A stretch of DNA of 64,000 nucleotides from JAXGYX01 sp040772065 (GTDB taxonomy: Bacteria; Bacillota; Clostridia; Saccharofermentanales; Fastidiosipilaceae), in assembly GCA_040772065.1 (NCBI GenBank), contig JAXGYX010000001.1, positions 2,046,001 through 2,110,000 of the forward strand. The letters run 5' to 3'. The notes under the pieces are model-generated. The model saw only the letters and a program-made list of their open reading frames with translations, ran no database searches and was not told the DNA's origin. The translations under genes and the position numbers were made by a program. Shown here in pieces: positions 50,642 through 59,288 of this stretch (position 1 is its first letter; the number at the start of each line of letters is the position of its first letter).

Positions 50642-51751
50642 TCAGTCGTTCTTGATACTCAGGGGAGTGGAGTGGTCGACAACCTCGATCCAGGTTTGGC
50701 CGGGATTCAACACCAGCTCCTTGCCATCTTCTGTGAAAAAATAGGTCTTCGCGTAGCTGTATTCAGAGTTTTTTGACCAGGTGATCGGGACAACCTTGCC
50801 TTGCGAATAATAAAACCCTTCACCGACTCCAAAATGATCGATCTTTTTTAGCGGTGCCATATAGACAGAGGAATCAGCCTTCTGCACGATGATGTTTTGC
50901 GCCGTGATTTGTTCGCTGGTGTTCTCATCGATGTCGGCAGCGCCATCTTTGAAACGCCGGTACAGTCCGCTGGATTCATCATAGACAAAACGGGTCTGGT
51001 TGTCTCCGGCGAACTGAATGGTTAGGTCCTTTGCGTCCTCTCCTTCAAGCGGCTCCGGCCGTTCGTGGAAAGGATAGCCTTCCATACCCTCGCTCGCGTT
51101 CATGTCATAGCCATAGTTTTTCATGGCGTTTCTCAGTGAGTCCATGTCGGTGTAGACGTTGTGGGGAAGGACTTTCCCCGTGTCGTTATACCGCCACATC
51201 GCGGAACCGATCAGTTGCAGACCGTCAAGATCCGCGTATCCCTCGCGCTTGATTCGGTCGAGTGCCGGCTGCGAGCCGCCGACGTGGGCGTAGGCCGCGT
51301 CATATTCCTGCATGCGATCCAAAAAATATTCGCGGGCTGACCGCACGCTGCCGATCAGTTCGGGATCCCGGGATTGATAAACCCCCATATAGCGGGTGTA
51401 GGTGCCTTCAACTTTCATCTCGTAGACAATGTCCGCCTGGGCGATTCCCGCCTGAGGACGCGCTTTTGGATGATTGTCGAACATCACACAGATTACACGC
51501 CGTTCCAACAGTTCGCTGTCGACCGGCATGCCGGTCAGTTTGCTGTAGGCCTGTCCTTTGCCAAGTGTTGGCCAGGTTGACTCGTCTGTGGTCTCAACCG
51601 GCAGAGTCGTCTCTGTGGTCGCCGCGCTTGTGCTTTCCTCCGTTGGCGCGGGAACGTCCTCTTTTGGACGGCAGCCCGCTAGAATGCCCAGTGAGATAAG
51701 CAAGGCCAATATCATGGCGCTGGGTCGTCTGAGGTTGTGTGTTTTTTTCAT
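50642..51751 (-). CDS. yerB: DUF3048 (YerB-like) lipoprotein
   Basis: 369-residue lipoprotein. Lipobox LAGC near residue 27, a Thr/Glu-rich spacer, then the two DUF3048 parts: VICVMFDNHPKARPQAGIAQADIVYEM, RYMGVYQSRDPELIGSVRSAREYF and the C-terminal KIDHFGVGEGFYYSQGKVVPITWSK. Function unknown, conserved in Bacillota. ATG 51751 is chosen with AGAGGA; the frame extends to a TTG at 51772. Confidence 0.92.
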   Translation of the reverse strand: MKKTHNLRRPSAMILALLISLGILAGCRPKEDVPAPTEESTSAATTETTLPVETTDESTWPTLGKGQAYSKLTGMPVDSELLERRVICVMFDNHPKARPQAGIAQADIVYEMKVEGTYTRYMGVYQSRDPELIGSVRSAREYFLDRMQEYDAAYAHVGGSQPALDRIKREGYADLDGLQLIGSAMWRYNDTGKVLPHNVYTDMDSLRNAMKNYGYDMNASEGMEGYPFHERPEPLEGEDAKDLTIQFAGDNQTRFVYDESSGLYRRFKDGAADIDENTSEQITAQNIIVQKADSSVYMAPLKKIDHFGVGEGFYYSQGKVVPITWSKNSEYSYAKTYFFTEDGKELVLNPGQTWIEVVDHSTPLSIKND

Positions 51752-51851
51752 TTCGTTATCCTCTTGAGTCAAATCTTAATGAAACGCACGATTGTGATGC
51801 CTTATTATAGCGAAAAGATTCATTTAGTGTGTTGATTCGCGCTGAACATGA

Positions 51852-51876
51852 TTGAGTTTGAGCCTTTGAGTTTGAG
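51852..51876. repeat. Direct repeat before herA-like gene
   Basis: TTGAGTTTGAG occurs at 51852-51862 and 51866-51876, 14 bp apart, just before a TATACT (51882-51887). It may be a regulator site over a promoter; no clear -35 spacing is seen. Confidence 0.3.
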
Positions 51877-51974
51877 GTATCATATACTCGTACAAGATCA
51901 CCTGATGTTCTTTCGTTCGGAATCGAGGAGACTGATCCGGCAAGCTTGAGAGCAATGAATGGAAAGGCGGGACA

Positions 51975-54557
51975 ATGCAGGAATTTGAAAAATTAGGTGT
52001 GTTTTATCTGGGCAAGACCTATGATCCGGCCGTGCGTCGGCGATCGGACGAATACCTTCTTTACAATTCAAAAGATTTGACCACCCACGCGATCTGTGTG
52101 GGGATGACGGGAAGCGGCAAGACCGGCTTGTGCGTCAATCTACTTGAGGAGGCCGCGATAGACGGAATTCCCGCTCTGATCATCGACCCCAAAGGTGACA
52201 TGAGTAATCTGATGCTCAACTTCGCTCAGCTGACCGCCGAGGATCTGCTGCCCTGGGTTAACGCGGACGAGGCTGCCGGGCAGGGACTGAGCGCCGCGGA
52301 TTTCGCGCGCGCCGAGTCCGAACGCTGGATTCGTGGGCTGGCCGAATGGGAACAGACACCGGATCGCGCTCGGATGATGCGTGAACAGGCATCTTTTGAA
52401 ATCTACACTCCGGGGAGCTTATCGGGCAGACCGCTCAACGTCCTGCGCACGCTGTCCGCGCCCGACTCCAATCCGCCACCGGACAAAGAGACGCTGTATG
52501 AGTTGGCGGGCGGAACGGTTTCCGGCATATTGAGTTTGATCGGCCTGGACGTCGATCCGCTCCAAAGTCGTGAGCACATTCTGCTGTCCAATATTTTGCT
52601 TTATCACTGGTCAAATCAACAATCTCTTGATTTGGAAAACCTGATTCAGGCGATCCAAACACCGCCATTTCGCCAAATCGGCGTGATGGACCTGGAATTA
52701 TTTTATCCCGCGAAAGAGCGATTCAATTTGGCGATGCGGTTCAATCACCTGCTGGCGTCTCCTCAATCGATGTCATGGCTGCAGGGGGAACCGCTCGATA
52801 TCGACCGCTTGTTGTACACGGAGGGCGGCAGGGCGAAAATCTCCATTCTTTCTTTGTCACACCTGGACGAACGGGAGCAGATGTTCTTTGTCTCGTTGCT
52901 GCTTAACCAAATCGTGGCGTGGACGCGCGCCCAAACCGGAACCGGCAGCCTGAGGGCCATTTTATATATGGATGAAATTTTTGGCTTTTTCCCGCCGGTC
53001 GCGAACCCACCATCCAAAAAACCTCTGCTTACCTTGCTGAAACAGGCGCGCGCCTATGGACTGGGCGTCGTGCTCACCACACAAAATCCGGTCGACCTGG
53101 ACTACAAAGGCTTGTCAAATATCGGTACCTGGCTGATCGGCCGACTGCGCACGGATCGCGACAGGGCGAGGCTGTTGGATGGGCTGGAAAGCGCGTCCGA
53201 AGGCCGGCCCGATCAATTGTCACGAGCGGAAATGGACAAACTGTTGTCCGGCCTGGATAGCCGTGTATTTCTGATGAACAATGTGCATGAGAATGCTCCG
53301 GTGCTGTTTGAGTCAAGATGGTGCCTGTCCTATCTCGCCGGACCACTGTCCCGCGAGCAAATTCAGCGCTTGGCGCTAGCCGCCTCGCCGGAGAAATCTG
53401 CCTCGAATGATCAGCCCCGGGCGGCGACCGTTGCGCCCGAGTCGCCGGTGGTCACTTCGATGATCGAGGATCCGATGACCGCCTCGCCCGAGTCGCCGGT
53501 GGTCACTTCGATGATCGAGGATCCGACGTCCGTCTCGCCCACGGTGGCCCCGGAGTCACCTCCGTCGACCTCGCGTGTGGACTCCACCCGTCCACCTACT
53601 TTAAAAGTGAACGTGCCACAATACTTCCTGCCGTCGGCGGGGCTTGGCGGCGCGATGATTTATCGACCGACCCTGCTGGGTATCGTGCAGGTGACCATAG
53701 CGGATGAGAAGAAGAGCGTCAATGTCAGCCGCCAAGAGCTGTACAACACGCCAATTGTCAACGGGCCGGTCGCGGTCGACTGGAATCAGCGAACCGGCTT
53801 GGAGATCGACCTGGATCGCCTGCTCGGTGAACCAACTGCGGGGATCACGTTCGCTGGTTTGAACCCGGAGGTGGAGACGCAAAGCAACCACACCAAATGG
53901 CGCAATGGTCTGCAAGATTACGTGTATCGCAACTCAACTGTCGAGATCCTATACAATCCGGCCTTCAAAGAATATTCCGCCGCAGGTGAGGAAGAACGTG
54001 AATTCATCATCCGGCTACGTCAATTGACTCGAGAGCGACGGGACGAGCAACTGCGAATCCTGCGTGACCGGTACGCGAAAAGAATCGCCGCCTTGCAGGA
54101 AAAGGTGCGCAAAGCGGACCAAGCTCTACAAAGAGAGGAAGAACAGGCGAAAAACGCGAAAAGTCAGGTCGCGATCTCGCTGGGCTCGACCATTCTGGGC
54201 GCCTTTATTGGGCGCAACGCCTTGAGCGTGGGGACCGTAGGAAAAGCTGCGACCACGGCGCGGGGAGCCAGTCGTAGCCAGCGACAGGCCGGTGACGTGG
54301 CGCGTTCAAAAGAAACATTGGCGACCTATCAGGCTGATCTGGAAGCTTTGGAAAAAGAGTTCCAAACAGAAGTCGAGGCGTTGGCGGCCAAACTGGAGAC
54401 CGATGTCGATAAAATCGAGACGGTTTCACTAAAGCCGTTGAAGCGAGACTGTCTGGTTCAAAGTCAAGTGATATTGTGGCTGCCGTATCAACAAGGGCCC
54501 GACGGCCTGTGGCACCCGGCTTGGAGGCGTGATGTGTATGAAGATCAAGCCCGATAA
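51975..54557 (+). CDS. HerA/DUF87-like ATPase
   Basis: 860-residue ATPase of the HerA/FtsK superfamily type found as a stand-alone gene. The N-terminus has GVFYLGKTYDPAVRR, Walker A GMTGSGKT (43-50) and IDPKGDMSNL; Walker B is ILYMDEIFGFFPP (about 330-342). A Pro/Ser/Thr linker (about 480-535) contains a 17-residue tandem repeat. The C-terminal part has a helical region (about 670-735, coiled coil), then a hydrophobic Gly-rich segment (LGSTILGAFIGRNAL). No nurA gene lies next to it. Function uncertain; DNA translocation is plausible. Confidence 0.82.
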   Translation: MQEFEKLGVFYLGKTYDPAVRRRSDEYLLYNSKDLTTHAICVGMTGSGKTGLCVNLLEEAAIDGIPALIIDPKGDMSNLMLNFAQLTAEDLLPWVNADEAAGQGLSAADFARAESERWIRGLAEWEQTPDRARMMREQASFEIYTPGSLSGRPLNVLRTLSAPDSNPPPDKETLYELAGGTVSGILSLIGLDVDPLQSREHILLSNILLYHWSNQQSLDLENLIQAIQTPPFRQIGVMDLELFYPAKERFNLAMRFNHLLASPQSMSWLQGEPLDIDRLLYTEGGRAKISILSLSHLDEREQMFFVSLLLNQIVAWTRAQTGTGSLRAILYMDEIFGFFPPVANPPSKKPLLTLLKQARAYGLGVVLTTQNPVDLDYKGLSNIGTWLIGRLRTDRDRARLLDGLESASEGRPDQLSRAEMDKLLSGLDSRVFLMNNVHENAPVLFESRWCLSYLAGPLSREQIQRLALAASPEKSASNDQPRAATVAPESPVVTSMIEDPMTASPESPVVTSMIEDPTSVSPTVAPESPPSTSRVDSTRPPTLKVNVPQYFLPSAGLGGAMIYRPTLLGIVQVTIADEKKSVNVSRQELYNTPIVNGPVAVDWNQRTGLEIDLDRLLGEPTAGITFAGLNPEVETQSNHTKWRNGLQDYVYRNSTVEILYNPAFKEYSAAGEEEREFIIRLRQLTRERRDEQLRILRDRYAKRIAALQEKVRKADQALQREEEQAKNAKSQVAISLGSTILGAFIGRNALSVGTVGKAATTARGASRSQRQAGDVARSKETLATYQADLEALEKEFQTEVEALAAKLETDVDKIETVSLKPLKRDCLVQSQVILWLPYQQGPDGLWHPAWRRDVYEDQAR
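53434..53535 (+). repeat. 51-bp tandem repeat in herA-like gene
   Basis: Two copies of a 51-bp unit (53434-53484 and 53485-53535), the first 42 bases identical, encoding PESPVVTSMIEDPMTAS and PESPVVTSMIEDPTSVS. A recent in-frame duplication in the linker. Confidence 0.85.
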
Positions 54558-55365
54558 AAAAACGCGCACTGAGCTGGTCGTGCTGATCAGCGGCGGTTCC
54601 GGCGGCATTGGGGCGGTGACCGCCGACCTTTTCGCCGATCGTGGGCACATCGTCTTTGAAGTCAGCAGAGGCGGTGAGTCGCGAACCGGCGTCACCCACC
54701 TAAGCGGCGATGTGACGCGTCGCGAAGATATGCAAAACGCGGTGGCGGAGGTGGCGCGCCGGACCGGTCGTCTGGATATTGTGATCTGCAATGCCGGATT
54801 CGGAATTGGCGGCTCGGTGGAGAACACAACGCCGGCGGACGCGCAAAGTCAATTCGCGGTCAACTTTCACGGCGCCTTTCACCTGATTCAAGCGGCGATT
54901 CCAATCCTGCGTGACGGAGGCGGAGGTCGCATTCTCGCGGTGTCATCGGTCGCCGCTGTGGTGCCGATCCCGTTTCAGGCGTTTTACTCCGCCACGAAAG
55001 CCGCGCTTAATCAATTGATCATGGCGCTGGCCAACGAGCTGCGGCCATTTCAGATCGACTGCGCCGTCTTGATGCCGGGAGACACCAAGACGGGATTCAC
55101 CGCGAATCGAGTGAAAAATCAGAAAGAAAATGAAGTCTATGGCGACGCGGTGAGGCGTTCGCTGGAACGCATGGAGCAAGATGAGTTGAATGGCGGCGCG
55201 CCGGAGAAACTCGCGGCGGCGCTGTATCGGCTGGCGACCCGCCGAGGCAGGCCCAAACCATTGAACGGCGTCGGCGTCCTGTATCGCATGGTCCTTGTTT
55301 TGATCAAACTGCTGCCAAACCGTCCGGCGAACTGGGTGCTCGGCAGACTGTACGCACGCTTTTGA
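54532..55365 (+). CDS. Short-chain dehydrogenase (SDR)
   Basis: About 277-residue classical SDR: nucleotide loop LISGGSGGIGAVTADLF, NAGFGIGG, catalytic Ser in VSSVAAVVP and YSATK. The C-terminus carries a hydrophobic tail (LYRMVLVLIKLLPNRPANWVLGRLY) typical of lipid-acting SDRs such as 3-ketosphinganine reductase. GGAGG at 54523-54527 fits ATG 54532 or 54538; it overlaps the HerA-like gene by about 20 bp. The next gene is serine-palmitoyltransferase-like, which suggests that this SDR reduces its keto product. Confidence 0.88.
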   Translation: MCMKIKPDKKTRTELVVLISGGSGGIGAVTADLFADRGHIVFEVSRGGESRTGVTHLSGDVTRREDMQNAVAEVARRTGRLDIVICNAGFGIGGSVENTTPADAQSQFAVNFHGAFHLIQAAIPILRDGGGGRILAVSSVAAVVPIPFQAFYSATKAALNQLIMALANELRPFQIDCAVLMPGDTKTGFTANRVKNQKENEVYGDAVRRSLERMEQDELNGGAPEKLAAALYRLATRRGRPKPLNGVGVLYRMVLVLIKLLPNRPANWVLGRLYARF

Positions 55366-55450
55366 CCGCGACCTGAATCATTTGACATTTCGCCGAAAAT
55401 AATATAAAAATTGTGTCTCTCCATTATCTTGTTGGTTTCAGTCCGGATTC

Positions 55451-55459
55451 TGTTAGAAT
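55451..55459 (+). promoter_or_regulatory. Extended -10 of the SPT-like gene
   Basis: TGTTAGAAT (TG, one base, TAGAAT) is an extended -10 element. TTGTTG lies 19 bp upstream of the hexamer. It gives the aminotransferase gene its own start, about 58 bp before ATG 55517. Confidence 0.45.
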
Positions 55460-55516
55460 AACAACGATTGATTGACTAACACAATGAGATACCAACGTTG
55501 CCATGAATAGGAGTTT

Positions 55517-56752
55517 ATGATGGACTTGTTTACAAAATGTTTCGAGTACGCTCGCGCCGATCAGGCGAAAGCGCTCGACGTCTATCCATATTTTCATCGT
55601 TTGACCAGCGGACAGGACAACATCGTCGAAATTGAAGGGCGACGTACGATCATGCTCGGTTCCAACAATTATCTCGGGCTTACCTCAGACGAGCGGGTCA
55701 AGCGAGCTGCCATCGCGGCGGTCGAACAATATGGTTCAGGCTGTTCAGGCTCTCGTTTTTTGAATGGCAATCTGGATCTTCACGAAGACTTTGAACGCGA
55801 TCACGCGGATTTTATCGGCAAAGAGGCCTGCCTGACATTCTCCACCGGATATCAATCCAACCTGGCCATCATCTCGGCCATAACCGGGCGCAATGATTAC
55901 ATTCTTTCCGACAGTTTCAATCACGCCAGCATCGTGGACGCCTCCCGTCTTAGTTTCGCGAAAACGATCAAGTATAAACATAATGATATGGATGAGCTCG
56001 AGCGGTTGCTCTCTAAATGCGCGGAGGAAGCTAAGGGCGGCATCTTGATTGTCACCGACGGTGTGTTCAGCATGGAAGGTGAGATCTGCAATTTGCCGGA
56101 AATCGTCCGTTTGGCGAAACAGTACGGGGCCAGAACGCTGGTCGATGACGCGCACGCACTGGGGGTTCTGGGCAAGACCGGAGCGGGCACGGCGGAGCAC
56201 TTTGGCCTGAATGACGAGGTCGATTTGATCATGAACACATTTTCCAAATCATACGCTTCTCTGGGTGGTTGTGTGCTGGGCGACGCGAAGGTGGTCAATT
56301 ATATCAAACATGTGTCCCGCCCGTTTATTTTCAGCGCGAGCATGCCGCCGGCATTGGTCGGCGCGGCGCGCGAATCGCTGAATATCCTGCGCGATGAGCC
56401 GGAGCGGGTCAGCCGACTCCATCAGATCACCTCATTGATGAAAGAACGATTAAGTGAATACCCTTATGTGCGGGTCCATCAAAACGGCAACGACATCGTG
56501 CCGATCATTCCACTGATGACCGGCACCATCACGAACACCCTCTACGCCGCCAAACTTTTGTTGGAGGCGGGCGTGTATGTGAACCCGGTGCTGCCGCCGG
56601 CCGTCCAGGATGGTTCCTGTCTGCTGCGCACCAGCTACACCGCCACCCAAAGTGACGAGCTCCTTCAGGAAGCGGCCGCGATCATTGGCGGTGTCTTCCA
56701 ATACATCCATGACAACCCTCTGCCCGCGGAATTGTCCGGAATCGAGATTTGA
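55517..56752 (+). CDS. Serine palmitoyltransferase-like synthase
   Basis: 411-residue PLP-dependent alpha-oxoamine synthase. The sequence is closest to bacterial serine palmitoyltransferases rather than KBL or BioF: YPYFHRLTSGQDNIVEIEG, GSNNYLGLTSDERV, YGSGCSGSRFLNGNLDLHEDFE, DSFNHASIVDASRLSFAK, YKHNDMDELE, LVDDAHALGVLGKTGAGTAEHFG, and the PLP-lysine region NTFSKSYASLGGCVLGDAKV followed by SRPFIFSASMPPA. It would join serine (or another amino acid) to an acyl thioester. Upstream gene is an SDR. AGGAG lies seven bases before ATG 55517. Confidence 0.82.
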   Translation: MMDLFTKCFEYARADQAKALDVYPYFHRLTSGQDNIVEIEGRRTIMLGSNNYLGLTSDERVKRAAIAAVEQYGSGCSGSRFLNGNLDLHEDFERDHADFIGKEACLTFSTGYQSNLAIISAITGRNDYILSDSFNHASIVDASRLSFAKTIKYKHNDMDELERLLSKCAEEAKGGILIVTDGVFSMEGEICNLPEIVRLAKQYGARTLVDDAHALGVLGKTGAGTAEHFGLNDEVDLIMNTFSKSYASLGGCVLGDAKVVNYIKHVSRPFIFSASMPPALVGAARESLNILRDEPERVSRLHQITSLMKERLSEYPYVRVHQNGNDIVPIIPLMTGTITNTLYAAKLLLEAGVYVNPVLPPAVQDGSCLLRTSYTATQSDELLQEAAAIIGGVFQYIHDNPLPAELSGIEI

Positions 56753-56758
56753 AGCGCG

Positions 56759-57517
56759 GTGAAACGTGAAAAGACGCCGCCGAGCAAGGCGAAGAGGAAG
56801 CCGGTCACCAAACAGATCCGGCTGGATGGAATTGACATAGAGTTGGTGCGCAAGCAGATCCGACACATGTATATTCGAGTTCGTGAAGGGGGAGTCGTGC
56901 GAGTGACTTTCCCTTTTCATGTGAGCGAAAAGGAAGTCGAGTGTTTTATCCTCAACAAAATCAATTGGATTCGTGAGAAACAGCGGATTGTCACTGAACG
57001 GCGACTTGAATTTTTGACATCCGCTCAACTGCGGGACGGAGGGGAAATCATGTTGCTCGGCAGACCGCGCAGACTATGCTTTTCGCAAGCCGATCAACCG
57101 TCGATCGAATGCTCAAAGCGGGATGACGCATTGAACATCGCCCTGCCAAACACGCTTTTCCCGATCGAGGCGCATCAGGACCAAGTCGAAAAACTATTGC
57201 AAAGCTACTGCGTCCGGCTGTTGGAACAAACCTTGAAGTCGATTTTTGATCAACTGCGGACACGGACCGGGCTGGCGTATTCATCGTTGAAAATTAAACC
57301 GATGAGATCACGCTGGGGCAGTTGCAACCCATGTTTGCGATCGATCAACATCAGTCTGTATCTGGTTCAATACCCGATCAAACTTGTGGAATACGTCGCA
57401 CTGCACGAACTGACGCATTTGATCGAGCCGTCTCATAACGAGCGTTTTTACTCACTGCTCGCCGCCCACATGCCGGACTGGCGTGACCGCCGCCGCGCGC
57501 TGAGGAGAGGCCCTTGA
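56759..57517 (+). CDS. YgjP-like metalloprotease
   Basis: 252-residue protein of the YgjP/M48-related (DUF45) family with HELTHLIEPSHNERFYSLL (HExxH plus the third His). A basic N-terminus precedes IRHMYIRVREGGVVRVTFP, the typical family start, and SRWGSCNP precedes the active site. Starts at GTG 56759, seven bases after the synthase stop. Role unknown; no membrane segment. Confidence 0.9.
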   Translation: MKREKTPPSKAKRKPVTKQIRLDGIDIELVRKQIRHMYIRVREGGVVRVTFPFHVSEKEVECFILNKINWIREKQRIVTERRLEFLTSAQLRDGGEIMLLGRPRRLCFSQADQPSIECSKRDDALNIALPNTLFPIEAHQDQVEKLLQSYCVRLLEQTLKSIFDQLRTRTGLAYSSLKIKPMRSRWGSCNPCLRSINISLYLVQYPIKLVEYVALHELTHLIEPSHNERFYSLLAAHMPDWRDRRRALRRGP

Positions 57518-57553
57518 TGTCGTGCGTGGATTCAAAACATATTAGGCTGTTAT

Positions 57554-57587
57554 GGCATGAAAATTTAATTTAAATTTTCACTATGCC
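57554..57587. repeat. AT-rich inverted repeat before tRNA
   Basis: GGCAT and ATGCC enclose a near-palindrome (GAAAATTT and AAATTTTC around a short loop). It lies between the YgjP gene and the tRNA promoter; it could end the upstream transcript or act as an A/T-rich UP region. No U-run. Confidence 0.4.
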
Positions 57588-57588
57588 C

Positions 57589-57617
57589 TTGAATTTATGA
57601 AACTAACACTTTATAAT
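57589..57617 (+). promoter_or_regulatory. Promoter of tRNA-Ala
   Basis: TTGAAT (57589-57594), a 17-bp spacer and perfect TATAAT (57612-57617), 17 bp before the tRNA 5' end. Confidence 0.75.
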
Positions 57618-57633
57618 GTAAAAGCTGTTTGAC

Positions 57634-57709
57634 GGGCTCATAGCTCAGCTGGGAGAGCGCTGCGTTCGCAACGCAGAGGTCAGGAGTTCGATCCTCCTTG
57701 GGTCCACCA
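57634..57709 (+). tRNA. tRNA-Ala (anticodon CGC)
   Basis: 76 bases including encoded CCA. Acceptor GGGCTCA pairs with TGGGTCC (with G3-U70, the alanine identity pair), D arm GCTC/GAGC, anticodon stem CTGCG/CGCAG with loop TTCGCAA (anticodon CGC, reading GCG), T arm AGGAG/CTCCT with loop TTCGATC. All arms are complete. Confidence 0.97.
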
Positions 57710-57716
57710 AAGCATC

Positions 57717-57763
57717 AACCATCTATCGATCAACACTGTTTGTCCGGTAGGTGGTTTTTGTTT
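57717..57763 (+). terminator. Terminator after tRNA-Ala
   Basis: AACCATCTA (57717-57725) pairs with TAGGTGGTT (57748-57756, one G-T) over a 22-base loop, followed by TTTGTTT. Confidence 0.5.
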
Positions 57764-57907
57764 GCCCAAAACCAACACTGCCCGGCGACAATAGTTGTTA
57801 GCGCCCTTCGAAAGACATCGGGATCAAGTTTACTTTCGCTCAACCTTTGTCATATATATTTAGATTTATGGCAAAATGGAAGAATCAAAATTTGAAGGAG
57901 AGAGCAC

Positions 57908-58615
57908 ATGGTCACGATATTGCTTGTGGAAGACGACAAGATGGTGCGTCTTTTGACAAAGGCAAAGCTCAGCGCGCCCTATCACATTTTGGAAGCTGAA
58001 GATGGAAAGGACGCTTTGGCGGTGTTGGATCGTGAACAGGTGGATCTGCTGATCGTGGATATTCAGATGCCCCGGATGAACGGCTATGAGCTGATCCGCG
58101 AATTGCGGGAGGTCGGCGTGCAGATGCCGGTCATCATGCTGACAGCGATGGATACCTTCGCCCATAAAAAAGAAGGCTTCGCGTCGGGAATCGATGATTA
58201 CATGACAAAGCCCATCGACTATGAAGAACTGGTGTGGCGGGTGGAGGCCCTGTTGCGCCGGGCAAAAATCGCCAACGAGAATAAAATCACCATCGGGAAA
58301 TTCTCCCTGAACCAGAAAACCTTTTCCGCCGAATACGATGGGAAGACGGTTCAACTGACAAATAAAGAGTTTGGTCTACTCTTTAAGCTTCTTTCCTACC
58401 CCGACGTGGTATTCACCAAGCAGCAGCTGATGGATGAGGAGACAACTGACCGTGTGTTTGAGAAATATTATCAGGGCGCGTCCGGACGGAGCAAGGGTGG
58501 AAATGGCATTGGTCTTTCGATTGTAAAACGAATTGTCACGATCTGCGATGGAGAGATAGCGGTCAGGTCGGCTGCCGGTGAGGGCAGCACGTTTACCGTG
58601 ACGCTGAAAAAATAA
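57908..58615 (+). CDS. Response regulator-kinase fusion (deletion)
   Basis: 235 residues. Residues 1-118 are a normal receiver domain (VEDDK, phospho-acceptor in LLIVDIQMPRMNGYE, T and K in MLTAMD and MTKPI). Residues about 125-178 are the first half of an OmpR-type winged helix (LTNKEFGLLFKLLSYPDVVFTKQQLMDE), which stops before the recognition helix. Residues about 180-235 are the end of a histidine-kinase ATPase domain (VFEKYYQG, GGNGIGLSIVKRIV, GEGSTFTVTLK), lacking its N box and first Gly motif. The frame is intact. Best read as the remains of a regulator-kinase operon after an internal in-frame deletion (see findings). AAGGAG precedes ATG 57908. Confidence 0.85.
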   Translation: MVTILLVEDDKMVRLLTKAKLSAPYHILEAEDGKDALAVLDREQVDLLIVDIQMPRMNGYELIRELREVGVQMPVIMLTAMDTFAHKKEGFASGIDDYMTKPIDYEELVWRVEALLRRAKIANENKITIGKFSLNQKTFSAEYDGKTVQLTNKEFGLLFKLLSYPDVVFTKQQLMDEETTDRVFEKYYQGASGRSKGGNGIGLSIVKRIVTICDGEIAVRSAAGEGSTFTVTLKK

Positions 58616-58731
58616 GGCATAGCGCGCCAACAAATAGAAACATTCGCGAAAATATATCGCGGATGTTATTTTTTACTTTGATTTAACGATTGCGTGACAG
58701 AATGAAAAAAACAAAGGGGGAGGTGTTCATT

Positions 58732-59121
58732 TTGAACAGAAACAAAACGATTCTCACCGGCGGCACGCTGCTTTATATTGTGTTGGGCGTGATCCTTTTA
58801 CTAACAGGCGGTTTAACCTTGATACCGGCCGGCTATGCAATCATAGTGGCCTTGGCCGCGGTAGGCGTGATAAACATTGTCAGTTATCTTGCGCGACCGG
58901 TGGAAGAGAATATGGACAGCGACGGATTTGTTGCTGGCATGACATCCATCATTATTAGCATCATTTTATTGTTTCATATTTCTGTGCTGGAAGTGATCAT
59001 TCCTTTTCTTTTGGCGCTTCTTATCACACTCAACGGCGTTCGGGAGTTGCAAAACGCCATTGATATGGGACGCTTAAAAAGTAAACGATCATGGATCGTG
59101 GTGGTTGTGGCGCCGGTCTGA
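58732..59121 (+). CDS. DUF308-like membrane protein, truncated
   Basis: About 129 residues from TTG 58732 (GGGGGAGG eight bases upstream; the frame continues 14 codons further). Four membrane segments: ILTGGTLLYIVLGVILLLTGG, AGYAIIVALAAVGVINIV, SIIISIILLFHISVLEVIIPF and SWIVVVVAP. It resembles DUF308/HdeD-type proteins but ends abruptly at the last membrane segment. Probably truncated or decaying. Confidence 0.6.
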   Translation: MNRNKTILTGGTLLYIVLGVILLLTGGLTLIPAGYAIIVALAAVGVINIVSYLARPVEENMDSDGFVAGMTSIIISIILLFHISVLEVIIPFLLALLITLNGVRELQNAIDMGRLKSKRSWIVVVVAPV

Positions 59122-59258
59122 TCATCAGCAGCGTGTCCGATTATGTTACCGGTCAGGTAGTGACCTCACAGATTCACAAAGCGTCTTTACAACAGGATGC
59201 GCTGGAAATCGATATGGTGAAAAACTGTGACGTTGAGGAATGGATATGCGAAGATTAA
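59091..59258 (+). pseudogene. Small overlapping frame, possible gene remnant
   Basis: A 55-codon frame in another phase starts at ATG 59091 within the DUF308-like gene and ends at TAA 59256-59258. Its translation after residue 8 (GLIISSVSDYVTGQ, VVTSQIHKASLQQD, VKNCDVEEWICED) has balanced composition and looks like real coding sequence. No start signal. I read it as the tail of a lost gene joined by deletion; a short unknown gene is possible. Confidence 0.35.
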
Positions 59259-59288
59259 AACAGTGGTCATTCTTAAAGGGAGTTTCAT

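Noticed and set aside
51975..54557. HerA-NurA anti-phage or repair operon
   Set aside because: The ATPase has no nurA, sir2 or nuclease gene beside it; neighbours are a lipoprotein and a lipid-type SDR, so no defence system is claimed.
55517..56752. Glycine C-acetyltransferase (kbl) or BioF annotation
   Set aside because: The PLP-lysine region and the FSASM block fit serine palmitoyltransferases better; no threonine dehydrogenase or biotin genes nearby.
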